64,000 nt of DNA from Alphaproteobacteria bacterium (GTDB taxonomy: Bacteria > Pseudomonadota > Alphaproteobacteria > CAAGCB01 > CAG-977), in the NCBI GenBank assembly GCA_024413465.1, contig JAKSVU010000003.1, positions 1-64,000 of the forward strand. Direction: 5' to 3'. Shown piece after piece: positions 19,345-28,966 of the stretch. A program made the translations under genes and the position numbers. The notes below the pieces were generated by a model. That model had not been told where the DNA came from and made no database searches. It was given only the letters and a program-made list of their open reading frames with translations. Position 1 is the first letter of the stretch. Every line of letters starts with the position of its first letter.

Positions 19345-19491
19345 CTAAGCATAAGCTTTTTGTATAGACTTAAATTTGCCCTTAAATGAATTTGAACCAG
19401 CAGCTGTAATTGTAGATAAATCTTCCTCTTTAAGTTCGACAATTTCAGAATCATTTGTTTTTTCAATAATACTTTTTTCTGTTTTATCCAT
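19345..19491 (-). CDS. small leader-type peptide with basic tail (48 aa)
   Basis: A 48-residue ORF beginning MDKTEKSIIEK. The middle, EIVELKEEDLSTITAAG, aligns with the EIVELKDDDLENIVGG leader of the peptide at 45560, except that the double glycine reads A-G. The last 16 residues are basic and aromatic (FKGKFKSIQKAYA). The start has the same ribosome-binding sequence (TGGAGAATTGCT) as the peptide at 43958 and an ECF-type promoter 40 bp upstream. Probably a precursor peptide of the same family; product and processing unknown. A longer ORF on this strand in another frame looks like a shadow. Confidence 0.65.
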   Translation of the reverse strand: MDKTEKSIIEKTNDSEIVELKEEDLSTITAAGSNSFKGKFKSIQKAYA

Positions 19492-19530
19492 AGCAATTCT
19501 CCATCAAAACTGAAGACTTTCATATAGTAT

Positions 19531-19555
19531 AACGAATGAAGTGAAAAATGGTTAC
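19531..19555 (-). promoter_or_regulatory. ECF-type promoter GTAAC-N16-CGTT
   Basis: On the minus strand GTAAC (19555-19551) and CGTT (19534-19531) are separated by exactly 16 bases. This matches the spacing of alphaproteobacterial EcfG promoters (GGAAC, 16-17 bases, CGTT) with one mismatch. The same element precedes peptides at 38124, 43958 and 45560. T-run upstream and ATTCGTTATA around the -10 are also shared. Confidence 0.7.
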
Positions 19556-19685
19556 AAAAAAAGAAAAAGTTTTTAAAGCCCTCTTACCAATCTTTTAAAA
19601 ATTTAGGGTTTTCTAAACATTTTTCGTTGTTTTTATTTCAAAATACGCTATAACTCTATTCTAGATTATTGTCAGGAGAATTTTT

Positions 19686-20807
19686 ATGTTAAAAAAATCT
19701 ATTGGTATTCTTAGCGTTATGTGTGTGTTTGGTTTGACAGGTTGTTTCGAACAAAAACAACAAGGACCTGTTGTTCAAATGACTCCAAAAGTAACAGTTC
19801 AAAGTTTTGATTTAGCTTCTTATGAATCTAAATTTTTATTCCCAGGAAGAATTGATGCAAAGTCATCTGTTACAATAAAAACACGTATCAGAGGTTTTTT
19901 GAAAGAAAGAAGATTTGAAGAAGGAGATAATGTCAAGAAAGGTGAAGTCTTGTTTGTGATTGAACAAGATCCTTTTAAGGCAAAATTATCTCAAGCTACT
20001 GCAACTTTAGCAAAAGCAGTTGCTGATGAAAAAAATGCTGCATTAGAATATAATCGTGCATTGAAATTAATTGAAAATAAAAATATCTCCCAATCTACTC
20101 TTGATAATCGTGAAGCTGCTTATTTAGGTGCTCGCGCTAACGTTTTGCAAGCTAAGGCTTCTTTGGAATTGGCTAAACTTGATTTAGAATATACGACAAT
20201 AGTTGCTCCATTTTCCGGTAAAATCGGTTTGTCCGATTATTCTATCGGGGAATATTTGAATGAAAATACTTCTATGGCAACACTCGTTTCTAATGGACCA
20301 ATCAACGTTTTATTCTCCGTTTCCGAAAATGAATTGCTCACACTTCAAAAAGATGGTGTTTTGAAACCAAATGCTAAGGTAAAGGTTTCTTTGGTTATGG
20401 CTGATGGTTCAGTATATAATCACTTGGGCAAAATTAATTTTTCTGACGTTGTCGTTGATGAACATACGGATACAGTCAAATTGCGTGCAGAATTTAATAA
20501 TGCAGAAAGTAAGTTGATTTCAGGTCAATTCCTTTCTGTTCAATTGGAATACGTCCAACCACAACAAAGAGTTTTGATACCACAATCTGCCGTTATGTCT
20601 GATCCTACCGGAAAAACGGTTTACGTCGTTGATGAAAATAACGTCGTTTCAAACAGACAAATCAAAGTTGGTCCGACAATTGGTCAAGATTACGTTATTT
20701 TGGATGGTTTACAACCTGGTGAATTTATTATTGTTGATGGGTTACAAAAAACTCGTCCTGGTCAAAAGGTTGAACCAGTTCAAGCAGAACAGGTTGTAGG
20801 GGAATAA
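19686..20807 (+). CDS. RND efflux periplasmic adaptor lipoprotein (AcrA/MexA type)
   Basis: Membrane-fusion protein linking the inner-membrane RND pump to an outer-membrane channel. The signal peptide ends in a lipobox (LTGC, Cys about residue 19). The barrel-sandwich halves (FLKERRFEEGDNVKKGEVLF and TTIVAPFSGKIGLSDYSIG) flank a coiled-coil hairpin (about 95-150). The last strand region VYVVDENNVVSNRQIKVGP is typical. It is 3 bp upstream of the pump gene. No local outer-membrane factor or repressor is seen. Confidence 0.92.
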   Translation: MLKKSIGILSVMCVFGLTGCFEQKQQGPVVQMTPKVTVQSFDLASYESKFLFPGRIDAKSSVTIKTRIRGFLKERRFEEGDNVKKGEVLFVIEQDPFKAKLSQATATLAKAVADEKNAALEYNRALKLIENKNISQSTLDNREAAYLGARANVLQAKASLELAKLDLEYTTIVAPFSGKIGLSDYSIGEYLNENTSMATLVSNGPINVLFSVSENELLTLQKDGVLKPNAKVKVSLVMADGSVYNHLGKINFSDVVVDEHTDTVKLRAEFNNAESKLISGQFLSVQLEYVQPQQRVLIPQSAVMSDPTGKTVYVVDENNVVSNRQIKVGPTIGQDYVILDGLQPGEFIIVDGLQKTRPGQKVEPVQAEQVVGE

Positions 20808-20810
20808 TCA

Positions 20811-23800
20811 ATGTTTTCTAAAATCTTTATTTCTCGTCCCCGTTTTGCAATCGTGATTTCATTAGTTATTTTGATTGCAGGGTTGATTTCTATTTCTACA
20901 ATTCCTGTTGCTCAATTACCAGAGGTTGTTCCTCCATCAGTAAACGTGTCAGCTTCATATCCAGGTGCTTCAGCTGAAGTTATTGAACAAACTGTTGCTC
21001 AAATTATTGAATCTCAAGTAAATGGTGTGGATAACATGATTTACATGGAATCCTCAAACTCAAACGATGGTACATACAGCTTGACGGTTACATTTGCTAT
21101 GGGAACAAATCCGGATATGAATACGGTGAACGTTCAAAACCGTATTAACCAAGTTGTTTCAAAATTGCCAAGTGAAGTTCAAAAAAATGGTGTAACTGTT
21201 AAAAAACGTTCTTCAAACATGTTGTTGGCTTTTGCGTTATATTCACCAGATAAGTCTCGTGATTCTAGTTTCTTAGCTAACTATATGAACGTTCGTGTAA
21301 AAGACGTGTTATCTCGTGTTCCAGGTGTTGGTGAAGTTAATACGTTCGGTGATAACGATTTTTCAATGCGTATTTGGCTTGATCCTTTAAAATTGGCAAA
21401 TTTAGGTATCAGTAATAATGAAGTTATGGCAGCAATTGAATCTCAAAATATTCAACCTGCCGTTGGTTCTATTGGGGCAAATCCTGCACCAGCCGGACAA
21501 CAAATGCAATTGACAATTAAAACTTCAGGTCGTTTGTCTACACCAGAGGAATTTGGTGAAATCGTTTTGCGCTCCAATAAGGATGGCGGTCTGTTAAAAT
21601 TAAAAGACGTCGCTACAATTACGTTGGGAACAACTACATATTCTTCAGATGACCTCTTTAATGGGAATGAAGCTTCAGCAGGTGCTATCTATTTAGCTCC
21701 CGGTGCAAATGCTATGCAAGTTGCAAAAGGTGTAAAATCAGAATTGGAACGTATGCGTCCATTTTTCCCTGAAGGTGTTGATTATGCAATCGTTTTTGAT
21801 ACAACTTTGTTCGTTGTTTCAACTGTTGAAGAAGTTTTGCAAACAATTTTAGAGGCATTCGTCTTAGTTTTGTTGACAGTGTATTTATCATTGGGAACGT
21901 GGCGTGCAACTTTGATTCCTGCAGTAGCTGTTCCAGTATCCTTGATTGGTACGTTCATCTTTATGACGATGTTCAACATTTCCGCAAATACGATTTCCTT
22001 GTTGTCAATTGTGCTCGTTATCGGGATTGTGGTTGATGATGCTATTATGGTGGTGGAAAACGTAGAGCGTGTGATCGATGAAGAACCAGATTTACCTGTC
22101 CCCGAATGTGTTGCAAAGGCAATGTCTCAAATTACAGCACCGATTGTTGCTATTACGTTAGTTATTTTATCAGTGTTCGTTCCAGTTATCTTTATTCCTG
22201 GAATTACAGGAGCGTTGTTTAAACAATTTGCAGTGACAGTGTCTTGTTCTATGGTGATTTCCGCAATCAATGCGTTAACTTTGTCTCCTGCTTTGTGTGC
22301 TATTTTATTAAGTCATGAAGAGAAAAAGGTGACAGGTTTTGTCCCATGGTGTATGAAACAAATTGATAAAGGTCGTGATAAATATACGGGTATTGTCAAA
22401 CATCTTGTTCGTCATTCAACTTTGTCAATTTTGATTATTGCAGCAGTGATTGTTTCTTGTTGGCATATGAATAAAGTCACTCCAACGGGATTTTTACCAA
22501 GTGAAGACCAAGGGGTTCTTTTCGTTGACGTTCAATTACCAGAAGCTTCTTCTCTTGAAAGAACGAGAAGCGTTTTAGGTGAAGTTTATCAAATTTTACG
22601 TGCTCATCCTGCAATTAATAACGTTATGCAAGTGGCAGGATTTAGCTTGGTTGGTGGTTCTGGGTCAAATATGGGAATGAGCTTTGTTGGTTTAAACCCG
22701 TATGAAGAACGTCAGACGAAAGATTTACAAGTCGATGCTATTATTCCAGCTTTGATGAAAGAATTTTCTAAAATTAAAGGTGCTAGCGTTGTTGCATTTA
22801 ACTTACCACCTATTCCAGGTGTTGGTGTTGCTAATGGTTTCGATTATCGTTTACAGAATACAAAAGGGGATACGCCACAGGAAATGGAAGCAGTGATGAA
22901 CAAATTGTTGATGGCTGCAAATCAAAGTCCAAAAATTGCAATGGCTTATTCAATGTTTAATACAACAACACCTCAGTTGTTCTTGCAATTGGATCGTGTA
23001 AAAGCACAAATTTTAGGTGTTAATGTCAAAGACGTATTTTCTCAATTGCAATCAACTTTGGGATACGTTTATTTGAATGACTTTACCTTAAATGGTCGTA
23101 TTTACGAAGTGAATATTCAAGGTAAAGCTGATGCCCGTGCTGTTGAAACGGATATCGGTCGCATTTACGTGAATAATAATCGTGGTGAAATGGTTCCTTT
23201 GAAATCTTTGATAAGTATTCAACCAATTTTGGGGCCAACGGCATTAGATCGTTACAACAATATGATGACGGTTAAGGTTAATGGAGCTCCAAACCCAGGT
23301 ATCAGTTCTGGTGAAGTAATTGCTGAAATGGAAAAAATTTCAAATGAAGTTTTACCAAAAGGATATGAATATGAATGGACAGGGATGTCCTTACAAGAAA
23401 AAACAGCGTCAGGTCAAATGTCTGTGATTCTAGTTCTTGCATTCTTGTTTGCATATTTATTCTTGGTTGCTTTGTATGAAAGTTGGATGATTCCTGTACC
23501 AGTGTTGTTATCAGTTTCCATTGCTATGTTAGGGGCATTTGTATTCCTCTTCTGCACAGGATTAGATAATAACGTTTATGCTCAGATTGGGTTGGTTTTA
23601 TTGATTGCTCAAGCTTCTAAAAACGCAATTTTGATTGTCGAATTTGCTAAGGATTGTCGTGAAAAGGGTGAAGAACCTATTGAGGCAGCAATTCATGCAG
23701 CATATTTGCGTTTCCGTGCAGTTATGATGACAGCAGTTTCCTTTATTTTAGGATTATGGCCTTTGGTCGTTGCTGCTGGTGCAGGGGCTGTGGCCCGTCG

Positions 23801-23969
23801 TTGCGTTGGTACAACGGTGTTTGGTGGTATGGTGTTTGCAACAGCTTTTGGTATTTTTGTTATTCCAATGTTGTTCGTTGTTGTCGTTCGTTGTCGTGAA
23901 GATTTTCATCTAAGACGCACCCGGAGAAAAGAAAAATTATTAGTTAAAAAAGAAGGATATGACTTATGA
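20811..23969 (+). CDS. RND multidrug efflux pump, HAE1 family (AcrB/MexB type)
   Basis: Proton-driven inner-membrane transporter, 1052 residues. It has the expected 12 membrane helices in two halves and porter loops. The N-terminus [19 protein letters not shown], helix 4 with [16 protein letters not shown] (about 400-416, carrying the proton-relay Asp pair), and the C-terminal half ([20 protein letters not shown]) are diagnostic. Likely exports amphiphilic compounds such as drugs or bile salts. It forms an operon with the adaptor upstream and the acyltransferase gene, whose ATG overlaps its stop. Confidence 0.94.
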   Translation: MFSKIFISRPRFAIVISLVILIAGLISISTIPVAQLPEVVPPSVNVSASYPGASAEVIEQTVAQIIESQVNGVDNMIYMESSNSNDGTYSLTVTFAMGTNPDMNTVNVQNRINQVVSKLPSEVQKNGVTVKKRSSNMLLAFALYSPDKSRDSSFLANYMNVRVKDVLSRVPGVGEVNTFGDNDFSMRIWLDPLKLANLGISNNEVMAAIESQNIQPAVGSIGANPAPAGQQMQLTIKTSGRLSTPEEFGEIVLRSNKDGGLLKLKDVATITLGTTTYSSDDLFNGNEASAGAIYLAPGANAMQVAKGVKSELERMRPFFPEGVDYAIVFDTTLFVVSTVEEVLQTILEAFVLVLLTVYLSLGTWRATLIPAVAVPVSLIGTFIFMTMFNISANTISLLSIVLVIGIVVDDAIMVVENVERVIDEEPDLPVPECVAKAMSQITAPIVAITLVILSVFVPVIFIPGITGALFKQFAVTVSCSMVISAINALTLSPALCAILLSHEEKKVTGFVPWCMKQIDKGRDKYTGIVKHLVRHSTLSILIIAAVIVSCWHMNKVTPTGFLPSEDQGVLFVDVQLPEASSLERTRSVLGEVYQILRAHPAINNVMQVAGFSLVGGSGSNMGMSFVGLNPYEERQTKDLQVDAIIPALMKEFSKIKGASVVAFNLPPIPGVGVANGFDYRLQNTKGDTPQEMEAVMNKLLMAANQSPKIAMAYSMFNTTTPQLFLQLDRVKAQILGVNVKDVFSQLQSTLGYVYLNDFTLNGRIYEVNIQGKADARAVETDIGRIYVNNNRGEMVPLKSLISIQPILGPTALDRYNNMMTVKVNGAPNPGISSGEVIAEMEKISNEVLPKGYEYEWTGMSLQEKTASGQMSVILVLAFLFAYLFLVALYESWMIPVPVLLSVSIAMLGAFVFLFCTGLDNNVYAQIGLVLLIAQASKNAILIVEFAKDCREKGEEPIEAAIHAAYLRFRAVMMTAVSFILGLWPLVVAAGAGAVARRCVGTTVFGGMVFATAFGIFVIPMLFVVVVRCREDFHLRRTRRKEKLLVKKEGYDL

Positions 23970-24400
23970 GTATGATTGATCGTTTATCATCTGTTTTTAA
24001 AGATGTTCGTATTACAGCCAAGGATGAGGAACAATTAAAAACTCTTTGCTATATTGGTGATTTAGATCAAATAAAAGCGGCTCAGACGCACTTTATTTTA
24101 CCGGTTGGGGTGGTTATTTCTAAGTTTTGTCATATTGGATCAAATTGTGTGATTTATCAAAATGTTACCATCGGTGGTAAGGATATGATTCAAAATGGAA
24201 ATCCAAAGGATTATCCTCAAATTGGTGATAATTGCATTATTTATCCAGGAGCTTTTATTGTAGGTCCAATCAAGATTGGAAATAATTGTGTTATTGGAGC
24301 AAATACAGTTGTTGTTTCTGATGTGCCAGATAATTCTATTGTTGGTGGAAATCCAGCAAAGATATTCTCTAAAGCTCCAGCAGCAGCTCCAAAAGCTTAA
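23966..24400 (+). CDS. hexapeptide-repeat acyltransferase (serine acetyltransferase-like)
   Basis: A 144-residue left-handed beta-helix protein. Hexapeptide turns include [36 protein letters not shown] and [16 protein letters not shown], closing with the VGGNPAKIF motif typical of CysE/NodL-type acyltransferases. It is much shorter than full CysE because the N-terminal helical domain is missing, so acceptor specificity is unknown. Overlaps on both sides (ATGA with the pump, TAATG with mnmA) indicate co-translation. Confidence 0.8.
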   Translation: MSMIDRLSSVFKDVRITAKDEEQLKTLCYIGDLDQIKAAQTHFILPVGVVISKFCHIGSNCVIYQNVTIGGKDMIQNGNPKDYPQIGDNCIIYPGAFIVGPIKIGNNCVIGANTVVVSDVPDNSIVGGNPAKIFSKAPAAAPKA

Positions 24401-25446
24401 TGAAAGTTTTAGTTGGTTTAAGTGGTGGCGTTGACAGCGCAGTATCCGCTTTGTTATTAAAGCAAGCAGGGTATGAAGTTGTTGGCGCCACTATGCGTTT
24501 ATTTGATAAAGATCAAGTTTTTAAAGAAAACGTACGCGGATGTTTTTCTGCTCATCAGGTTTCAGATATAAAAGCAGCTGAAGAGCTTTGTTCTCAAATT
24601 GGAATCCCTTATCAAGTAATTGATTGCACTGACGTTTATCGTCAATTAGTTTTGGATAATTTTAAATCGGAATACTTGTCTGGTAGAACGCCTAATCCTT
24701 GTGTTCAATGTAATTCAAAAGTTAAATTTAATGCTTTGCCTATGGGGGCAAAAAAGGCTGGAATAGAGTTTGATAAATTTGCTACCGGACATTATGCAAG
24801 AATTATTCAAAAGGATAATATCTACTTTGTGCAAACAGGGATTGATGAAAAAAAAGATCAATCTTATTTTTTATATCGTTTAACGCAAGATCAACTTTCA
24901 AAAATTTTGTTTCCATTGGGTGAATATGAAAAATCTCAAGTAAGAAAGATTGCTGAAAAACACCAATTAATCGTTTCTCAAAAACCAGATAGCCAAGATT
25001 TTTATACGGGTGATTTGAATGATATTTTGCAACAACCGGATAAAAAAGGTGATTTTGTGGATGAGACGGGAAAAATTTGGGGGCATCATAATGGATTTTG
25101 GCATTATACGATAGGACAAAGAAAAGGACTAGGAATTGCAGCTCCAGAACCATTGTACGTGCTGGGATTCAATATGGAAAAAAATCAAGTTATTTTAGGT
25201 TTTGCTGACAAGAACGTATGTTCACAAATTAAAGCTTCCCAACTTGTTTTTAATGGAGATATACCACAACGTTGTTTTGCAAGAATACGTTCTTCACAAA
25301 AATTAACACCTGTTAGCGTAGAATTGAGTGGAAAAGATGAAATAACAGTTCATTTCGATATAACACAGCGAGGAATTGCTTCTGGACAATCTGTTGTTTT
25401 ATATGATGAAAATAATGTTGTTTTAGGTGGTGGAATTATTTTATAA
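24400..25446 (+). CDS. mnmA: tRNA-specific 2-thiouridylase MnmA, atypical cysteine pattern
   Basis: ATP pyrophosphatase that thiolates U34 of Lys, Glu and Gln tRNAs. The PP-loop SGGVDSAVSALLL (about 8-20), RTPNP segment (96-100) and ATGHYARI (128-135) are all present. Two features are odd. The region around the first catalytic Cys reads CVQC (Cys 101 and 104) where the E. coli enzyme has D-x-x-C. The segment that normally holds the second catalytic Cys (S-x-x-x-C-F) reads SQDFYT (198-203) with no Cys. A CxxC-based, possibly Fe-S-dependent sulfur transfer is an inference. Confidence 0.88.
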   Translation: MKVLVGLSGGVDSAVSALLLKQAGYEVVGATMRLFDKDQVFKENVRGCFSAHQVSDIKAAEELCSQIGIPYQVIDCTDVYRQLVLDNFKSEYLSGRTPNPCVQCNSKVKFNALPMGAKKAGIEFDKFATGHYARIIQKDNIYFVQTGIDEKKDQSYFLYRLTQDQLSKILFPLGEYEKSQVRKIAEKHQLIVSQKPDSQDFYTGDLNDILQQPDKKGDFVDETGKIWGHHNGFWHYTIGQRKGLGIAAPEPLYVLGFNMEKNQVILGFADKNVCSQIKASQLVFNGDIPQRCFARIRSSQKLTPVSVELSGKDEITVHFDITQRGIASGQSVVLYDENNVVLGGGIIL

Positions 25447-25469
25447 TATCCCTCAAGGAGGAAATCGTT

Positions 25470-25799
25470 ATGAAAAAGTTTTTATTAGTATTAGGTTTGA
25501 TTTTTTGTGTTCATTCTGTTCATGCAGAAACAGTTGTAGAATTTTATCAAAGAATTTACAAGAATCAAAGTTCAGCCGCAACGTATATAAATGGTGTTTA
25601 TTACGGTGTTTTATATGAAAAATATAAAAATCCAGATGAAGTTGAAGCAAAATATCAAAGTTGCCAAAAAAAGTTTTCAACGATTGATTTGATTTTAGGT
25701 TATAAATTGCTTTACGTTGAAAAGAAAATTGATCAAGATGCAAATGCTATGAGTGTCATCTATCAAATCATTAAAGAAAATTGCTTGTTGAAAGAATAG
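25470..25799 (+). CDS. small exported protein of unknown function
   Basis: 109 residues with a clear signal peptide (KKFLLVLGLIFCVHSVHA, cleavage after HA). The mature part of about 89 residues has two Cys (one mid-chain, one near the C-terminus) that could form a disulfide. It is rich in K and Y and has no domain I recognise. It follows mnmA by 24 bp behind AAGGAGG, so it is probably the last gene of the same operon, and a terminator lies just beyond it. Confidence 0.7.
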   Translation: MKKFLLVLGLIFCVHSVHAETVVEFYQRIYKNQSSAATYINGVYYGVLYEKYKNPDEVEAKYQSCQKKFSTIDLILGYKLLYVEKKIDQDANAMSVIYQIIKENCLLKE

Positions 25800-25819
25800 T
25801 TTATTTTGAATAAAAACTC

Positions 25820-25857
25820 ATAAAAAAAACGCTCTTTACTGAGGGCGTTTTTTTTAA
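25820..25857. terminator. bidirectional terminator between convergent genes
   Basis: AAAAAACGCTC and GAGGGCGTTTTTT form a GC-core stem with A-rich and T-rich flanks, between the convergent small exported-protein gene and the cyclase gene. The cyclase stop codon lies at its right end. Confidence 0.85.
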
Positions 25858-27455
25858 TACATTTCTGGTAAGACTTTTGATAATTTTTCTTCTTTTTTAT
25901 CTGAAGCTTCTGTTTTTTCTTCTTTTTCAGGTTCAACATCATTTTCTTGTTCTGAAGAATCTTCCTTTTTATCATTCCAAATGACTTCAAACAAACGTTG
26001 TTCACCTTGAATACCTTTTAATGAGAAGAGACCTCTATCTTCAAAAGTAAAACTCTTACTTGTAGCAAGTTCTTTGACAACGTTTGAAACGAAAATCTGT
26101 TCAGCATTAGCTTGTGCACAAACACGAGCAGACATTTGAACTGTTGAACCAAATAAATCTTCATCTTCAACGATAGGTTCACCAGAATTTAATCCAATAC
26201 GAACGTGTAAAGGAATTTTTGGATTTCCAGCATTGTATTTTAAAATAGCTTTTTGAATTGAAATTGTTGCATCAATTGCGTTTGTTGTCCAAATGAAAGA
26301 AGCCATAATCCCGTCTCCGGTATGCTTGACTTCTTTTCCGTTATAAGCCATCAAAGCACGACGCACGATTGCGTTGTGAACACGAACCATTTCTTGAGCA
26401 GCTTGATCTCCGAATTTATGTGTTGTGGAGGTCGAGTTAACAATATCAGTAAACATCACAGTGATAATACCGGTATTCGTTGTTGTTTCATTGTTTGGTG
26501 AGAGCCATTTTTGAATACTTGTCTGAATTAAGGTAACAAGAGACGGAGAATTTGGTTCATTTAAATAGATTTGAAGACCGTCCGTTCCGACCTGAATCAT
26601 ATAACTATTTTGACGATCAAGCTGATATTCATCTATTTTTGTATAAAATTCTTCAGCAGAGTCTTTGTCAAGTCCTAATAAAATCATTAAGGAGACGATC
26701 AAAGCTTTGTGAGCATCTTCTCCGAATTGACGCGTTGATTTTAACAATTCAACGGCACCAACACCCATCATGCCAACCCCAAATCTAGCATAAGAGGTTA
26801 GTGCTACTTTTTGGATACGCAAAACTTTTAAAACAATCTGCAAGAAGTTGGTTAATTTGAATTGCTCGTACTCTAATTCAGCAAGAATTTCCTTACGCTG
26901 AACACTTCTGATATCATAGTTAGATTTATCAGATTCTTTTTTCACTTCCTTTTTTGGAGCAGTGGGAGCTTTTGGTGCAGGGGCTGGTTTAGCAACAGGT
27001 TTTGGTTGCTCAGGAGTACTTGCTGAGTTTTTTTTTAGGTTTTGGTTGTCAGTTTGGGATTTCTCTTTTTCAGGTCCACCAAAAATCGTCATAAAGAACT
27101 TGACAATCCAACTTGCTTTTTCGCTTCTGTAAGATTCAACAACTTCTTGTCTATTGATTGTACTTACATGTTTTTTTGCAGAGGATGAACTTTGAGAAGA
27201 TGTTTTTTTAGCAGGGGTAGTTTTTGAACTACTGTTTAAGGAAGGACTACTTGAAGTAGCACCACCACTATTAAGGATGGCACCGATGTTTGATCCAGCG
27301 TTAGCCAATGCTTTCAAAGCAGCTTCCCGACTACCGAGGGCTACAGTTAAAATTTCTAATGCTTTTTTTGCATCAGCATAAGACACACCAGCGTTTTTAC
27401 AAACCTGATCGATAATCTTTTCATCTGAAAGTGTACCTAGGATTTCTCTACCCAT
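25854..27455 (-). CDS. class III adenylate/guanylate cyclase domain protein
   Basis: The C-terminal catalytic domain (about residues 310-490) has VMFTDIVNSTSTTHKFGD (first metal-binding Asp) and HTGDGIMASF (second), typical of class III nucleotide cyclases, with SGEPIVEDEDLFGSTV following. The N-terminal 60 residues and a K/P/A/S-rich linker (about 70-190) are unassigned. The last 50 residues are E/K-rich. No membrane helix is evident, so it may be cytosolic. The start at 27455 is preferred over an upstream ATG at 27521 because GAAGGG precedes it. Product (cAMP or cGMP) is not decidable here. Confidence 0.85.
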   Translation of the reverse strand: MGREILGTLSDEKIIDQVCKNAGVSYADAKKALEILTVALGSREAALKALANAGSNIGAILNSGGATSSSPSLNSSSKTTPAKKTSSQSSSSAKKHVSTINRQEVVESYRSEKASWIVKFFMTIFGGPEKEKSQTDNQNLKKNSASTPEQPKPVAKPAPAPKAPTAPKKEVKKESDKSNYDIRSVQRKEILAELEYEQFKLTNFLQIVLKVLRIQKVALTSYARFGVGMMGVGAVELLKSTRQFGEDAHKALIVSLMILLGLDKDSAEEFYTKIDEYQLDRQNSYMIQVGTDGLQIYLNEPNSPSLVTLIQTSIQKWLSPNNETTTNTGIITVMFTDIVNSTSTTHKFGDQAAQEMVRVHNAIVRRALMAYNGKEVKHTGDGIMASFIWTTNAIDATISIQKAILKYNAGNPKIPLHVRIGLNSGEPIVEDEDLFGSTVQMSARVCAQANAEQIFVSNVVKELATSKSFTFEDRGLFSLKGIQGEQRLFEVIWNDKKEDSSEQENDVEPEKEEKTEASDKKEEKLSKVLPEMY

Positions 27456-27577
27456 ATTTGTCCCTTCTTTAATGAGAAAGTATATTGCATTTTTCTTCAA
27501 AGTCAATAGGACAAAAAGCACAACAACTATAAAGATGACAATAGAAATTTTTGTACATCCTTAAAATAGTAAATTCT

Positions 27578-27880
27578 TTATTTTGAAGACAAAATTTGCA
27601 TTGCGTTAGAATATGAAACGGAGTGATTTTTATTGATTCCATTTTTCAAATCAGAATCTACAATTTCAGAACATTTCTTGTTTGGATATGTAATTGTTTT
27701 GGAAACGATAGTATTGAATCCAACTTCATCACCATTGCCATTGAGAATTTTATCACCAGCTTTTTCAATGTAAATGCAATTTTCTCCCTCTTGAGAATAA
27801 GAAATTCTGGTTTCCATCAATTCACTTGTGCAAGCGGATAATGATAAAATACCAAAGAGGGTAAAGATTTTTTTATACAT
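27578..27880 (-). CDS. small lipoprotein of unknown function
   Basis: 100 residues with a lipoprotein signal (KKIFTLFGILSLSAC, lipobox Cys about residue 17). The mature part holds two further Cys separated by about 37 residues (NCIYIEKAG and KKCSEIVDS), suggesting one disulfide. No known domain is recognised. Located 18 bp upstream of the galU stop on the same strand, in the order galU then lipoprotein; cotranscription is possible. Confidence 0.7.
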   Translation of the reverse strand: MYKKIFTLFGILSLSACTSELMETRISYSQEGENCIYIEKAGDKILNGNGDEVGFNTIVSKTITYPNKKCSEIVDSDLKNGINKNHSVSYSNAMQILSSK

Positions 27881-27898
27881 TATTCATTTCTCCTTAAA

Positions 27899-28768
27899 TT
27901 ACAATTTTAAATTTTTAAGAGCTTGTCTAAATTCCTCTGATAGATCGGGTCTGTCAAGAGCATATTCGATATTTGCCATTAAAAATCCGATTTTATTTCC
28001 ACAATCAAAGCGGGTACCTTCAAAACGAACACCGTGAAAAGAAACTCGGTCAAGCGTTGCAGCCATAGCATCTGTTAATTGAATTTCACCTTTGATTCCA
28101 GCTTTTTGATGATTTAATTCATCTAAAACTTCGGGAGATAAAATATATCTGCCAGAAATAGCACAAGTAGATGGAGCTTTTTCAGGGGCAGGTTTTTCGA
28201 CCATACCATTTGCTTTAACGAGAACACCATCATCAGATTCAACGCTTAGTATGCCGTAACGATTTGTTTGTTCTCGGGGAACGTCATTAATGGCAACAAT
28301 GTTTCCACCAACCTGATTATACGCTTCGACAAGTTGTTTTAAACAAGGTGTTTTACAATGGAAAATATCATCTGGTAAAAGAACGGCAAAAGGTTCGTCT
28401 CCAATTAAATCACGAGCACACCAGACTGCATGTCCTAATCCCTTTGGTTCACTTTGACGCGTATATGAAATTTTTCCAGAGTCAAAAGTGCTGTCTTGTA
28501 AAAATTTGAGTAAATCAAATTTATTTTCTTTTGCTAATAATTTTTCTAAAGCAGGGTTAGCATCAAAGTGATCTTCGATAGCTGTTTTATTGTGTCCAGT
28601 GACAAAAATAAAATGTTCAATTCCTGCTGCCTGAGCTTCTTCAACGGCATATTGAATCAATGGTTTGTCAACGACAGGCAACATTTCTTTTGGCATAGCT
28701 TTCGTTGCCGGTAAAAAACGTGTTCCTAAACCACCAACGGGAAAAACAGCCTTACGAATTTTTGTCAT
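27899..28768 (-). CDS. galU: UTP-glucose-1-phosphate uridylyltransferase GalU
   Basis: Makes UDP-glucose for envelope polysaccharides. The nucleotidyltransferase signature FPVGGLGTRFLPATKAMPKE lies near the N-terminus, with AVLLPDDIFH (about 133-142) and GIKGEIQLTDAM later. Length about 289 is normal. The start at 28768 is chosen over 28789 because GAAGGA sits 10 bases upstream and the protein then begins MTKIRKAVFPVGG, as in homologues. Confidence 0.94.
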   Translation of the reverse strand: MTKIRKAVFPVGGLGTRFLPATKAMPKEMLPVVDKPLIQYAVEEAQAAGIEHFIFVTGHNKTAIEDHFDANPALEKLLAKENKFDLLKFLQDSTFDSGKISYTRQSEPKGLGHAVWCARDLIGDEPFAVLLPDDIFHCKTPCLKQLVEAYNQVGGNIVAINDVPREQTNRYGILSVESDDGVLVKANGMVEKPAPEKAPSTCAISGRYILSPEVLDELNHQKAGIKGEIQLTDAMAATLDRVSFHGVRFEGTRFDCGNKIGFLMANIEYALDRPDLSEEFRQALKNLKL

Positions 28769-28966
28769 GAGTAATTTATCCTTCGTCATTTTTAACTTGG
28801 GAAATTATAGCCCATTTCAAAATAAAAATAAATTAAAATTTGATTGACAAAAATTGAATCAAGCGTAAGTTTGTACGCAGCCGAAAAGGCAAAAAAAATA
28901 TATATATCAAACCCGGGAAAAGACTAACCGGAAAACTTAAACTACAAAAGAAAAAGAGGAGTTCTC

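Noticed and set aside
19326-19523. 65-codon ORF on the minus strand
   Set aside because: It overlaps the 48-residue leader-type peptide in another frame. The shorter frame has the shared ribosome-binding site, promoter and leader homology.
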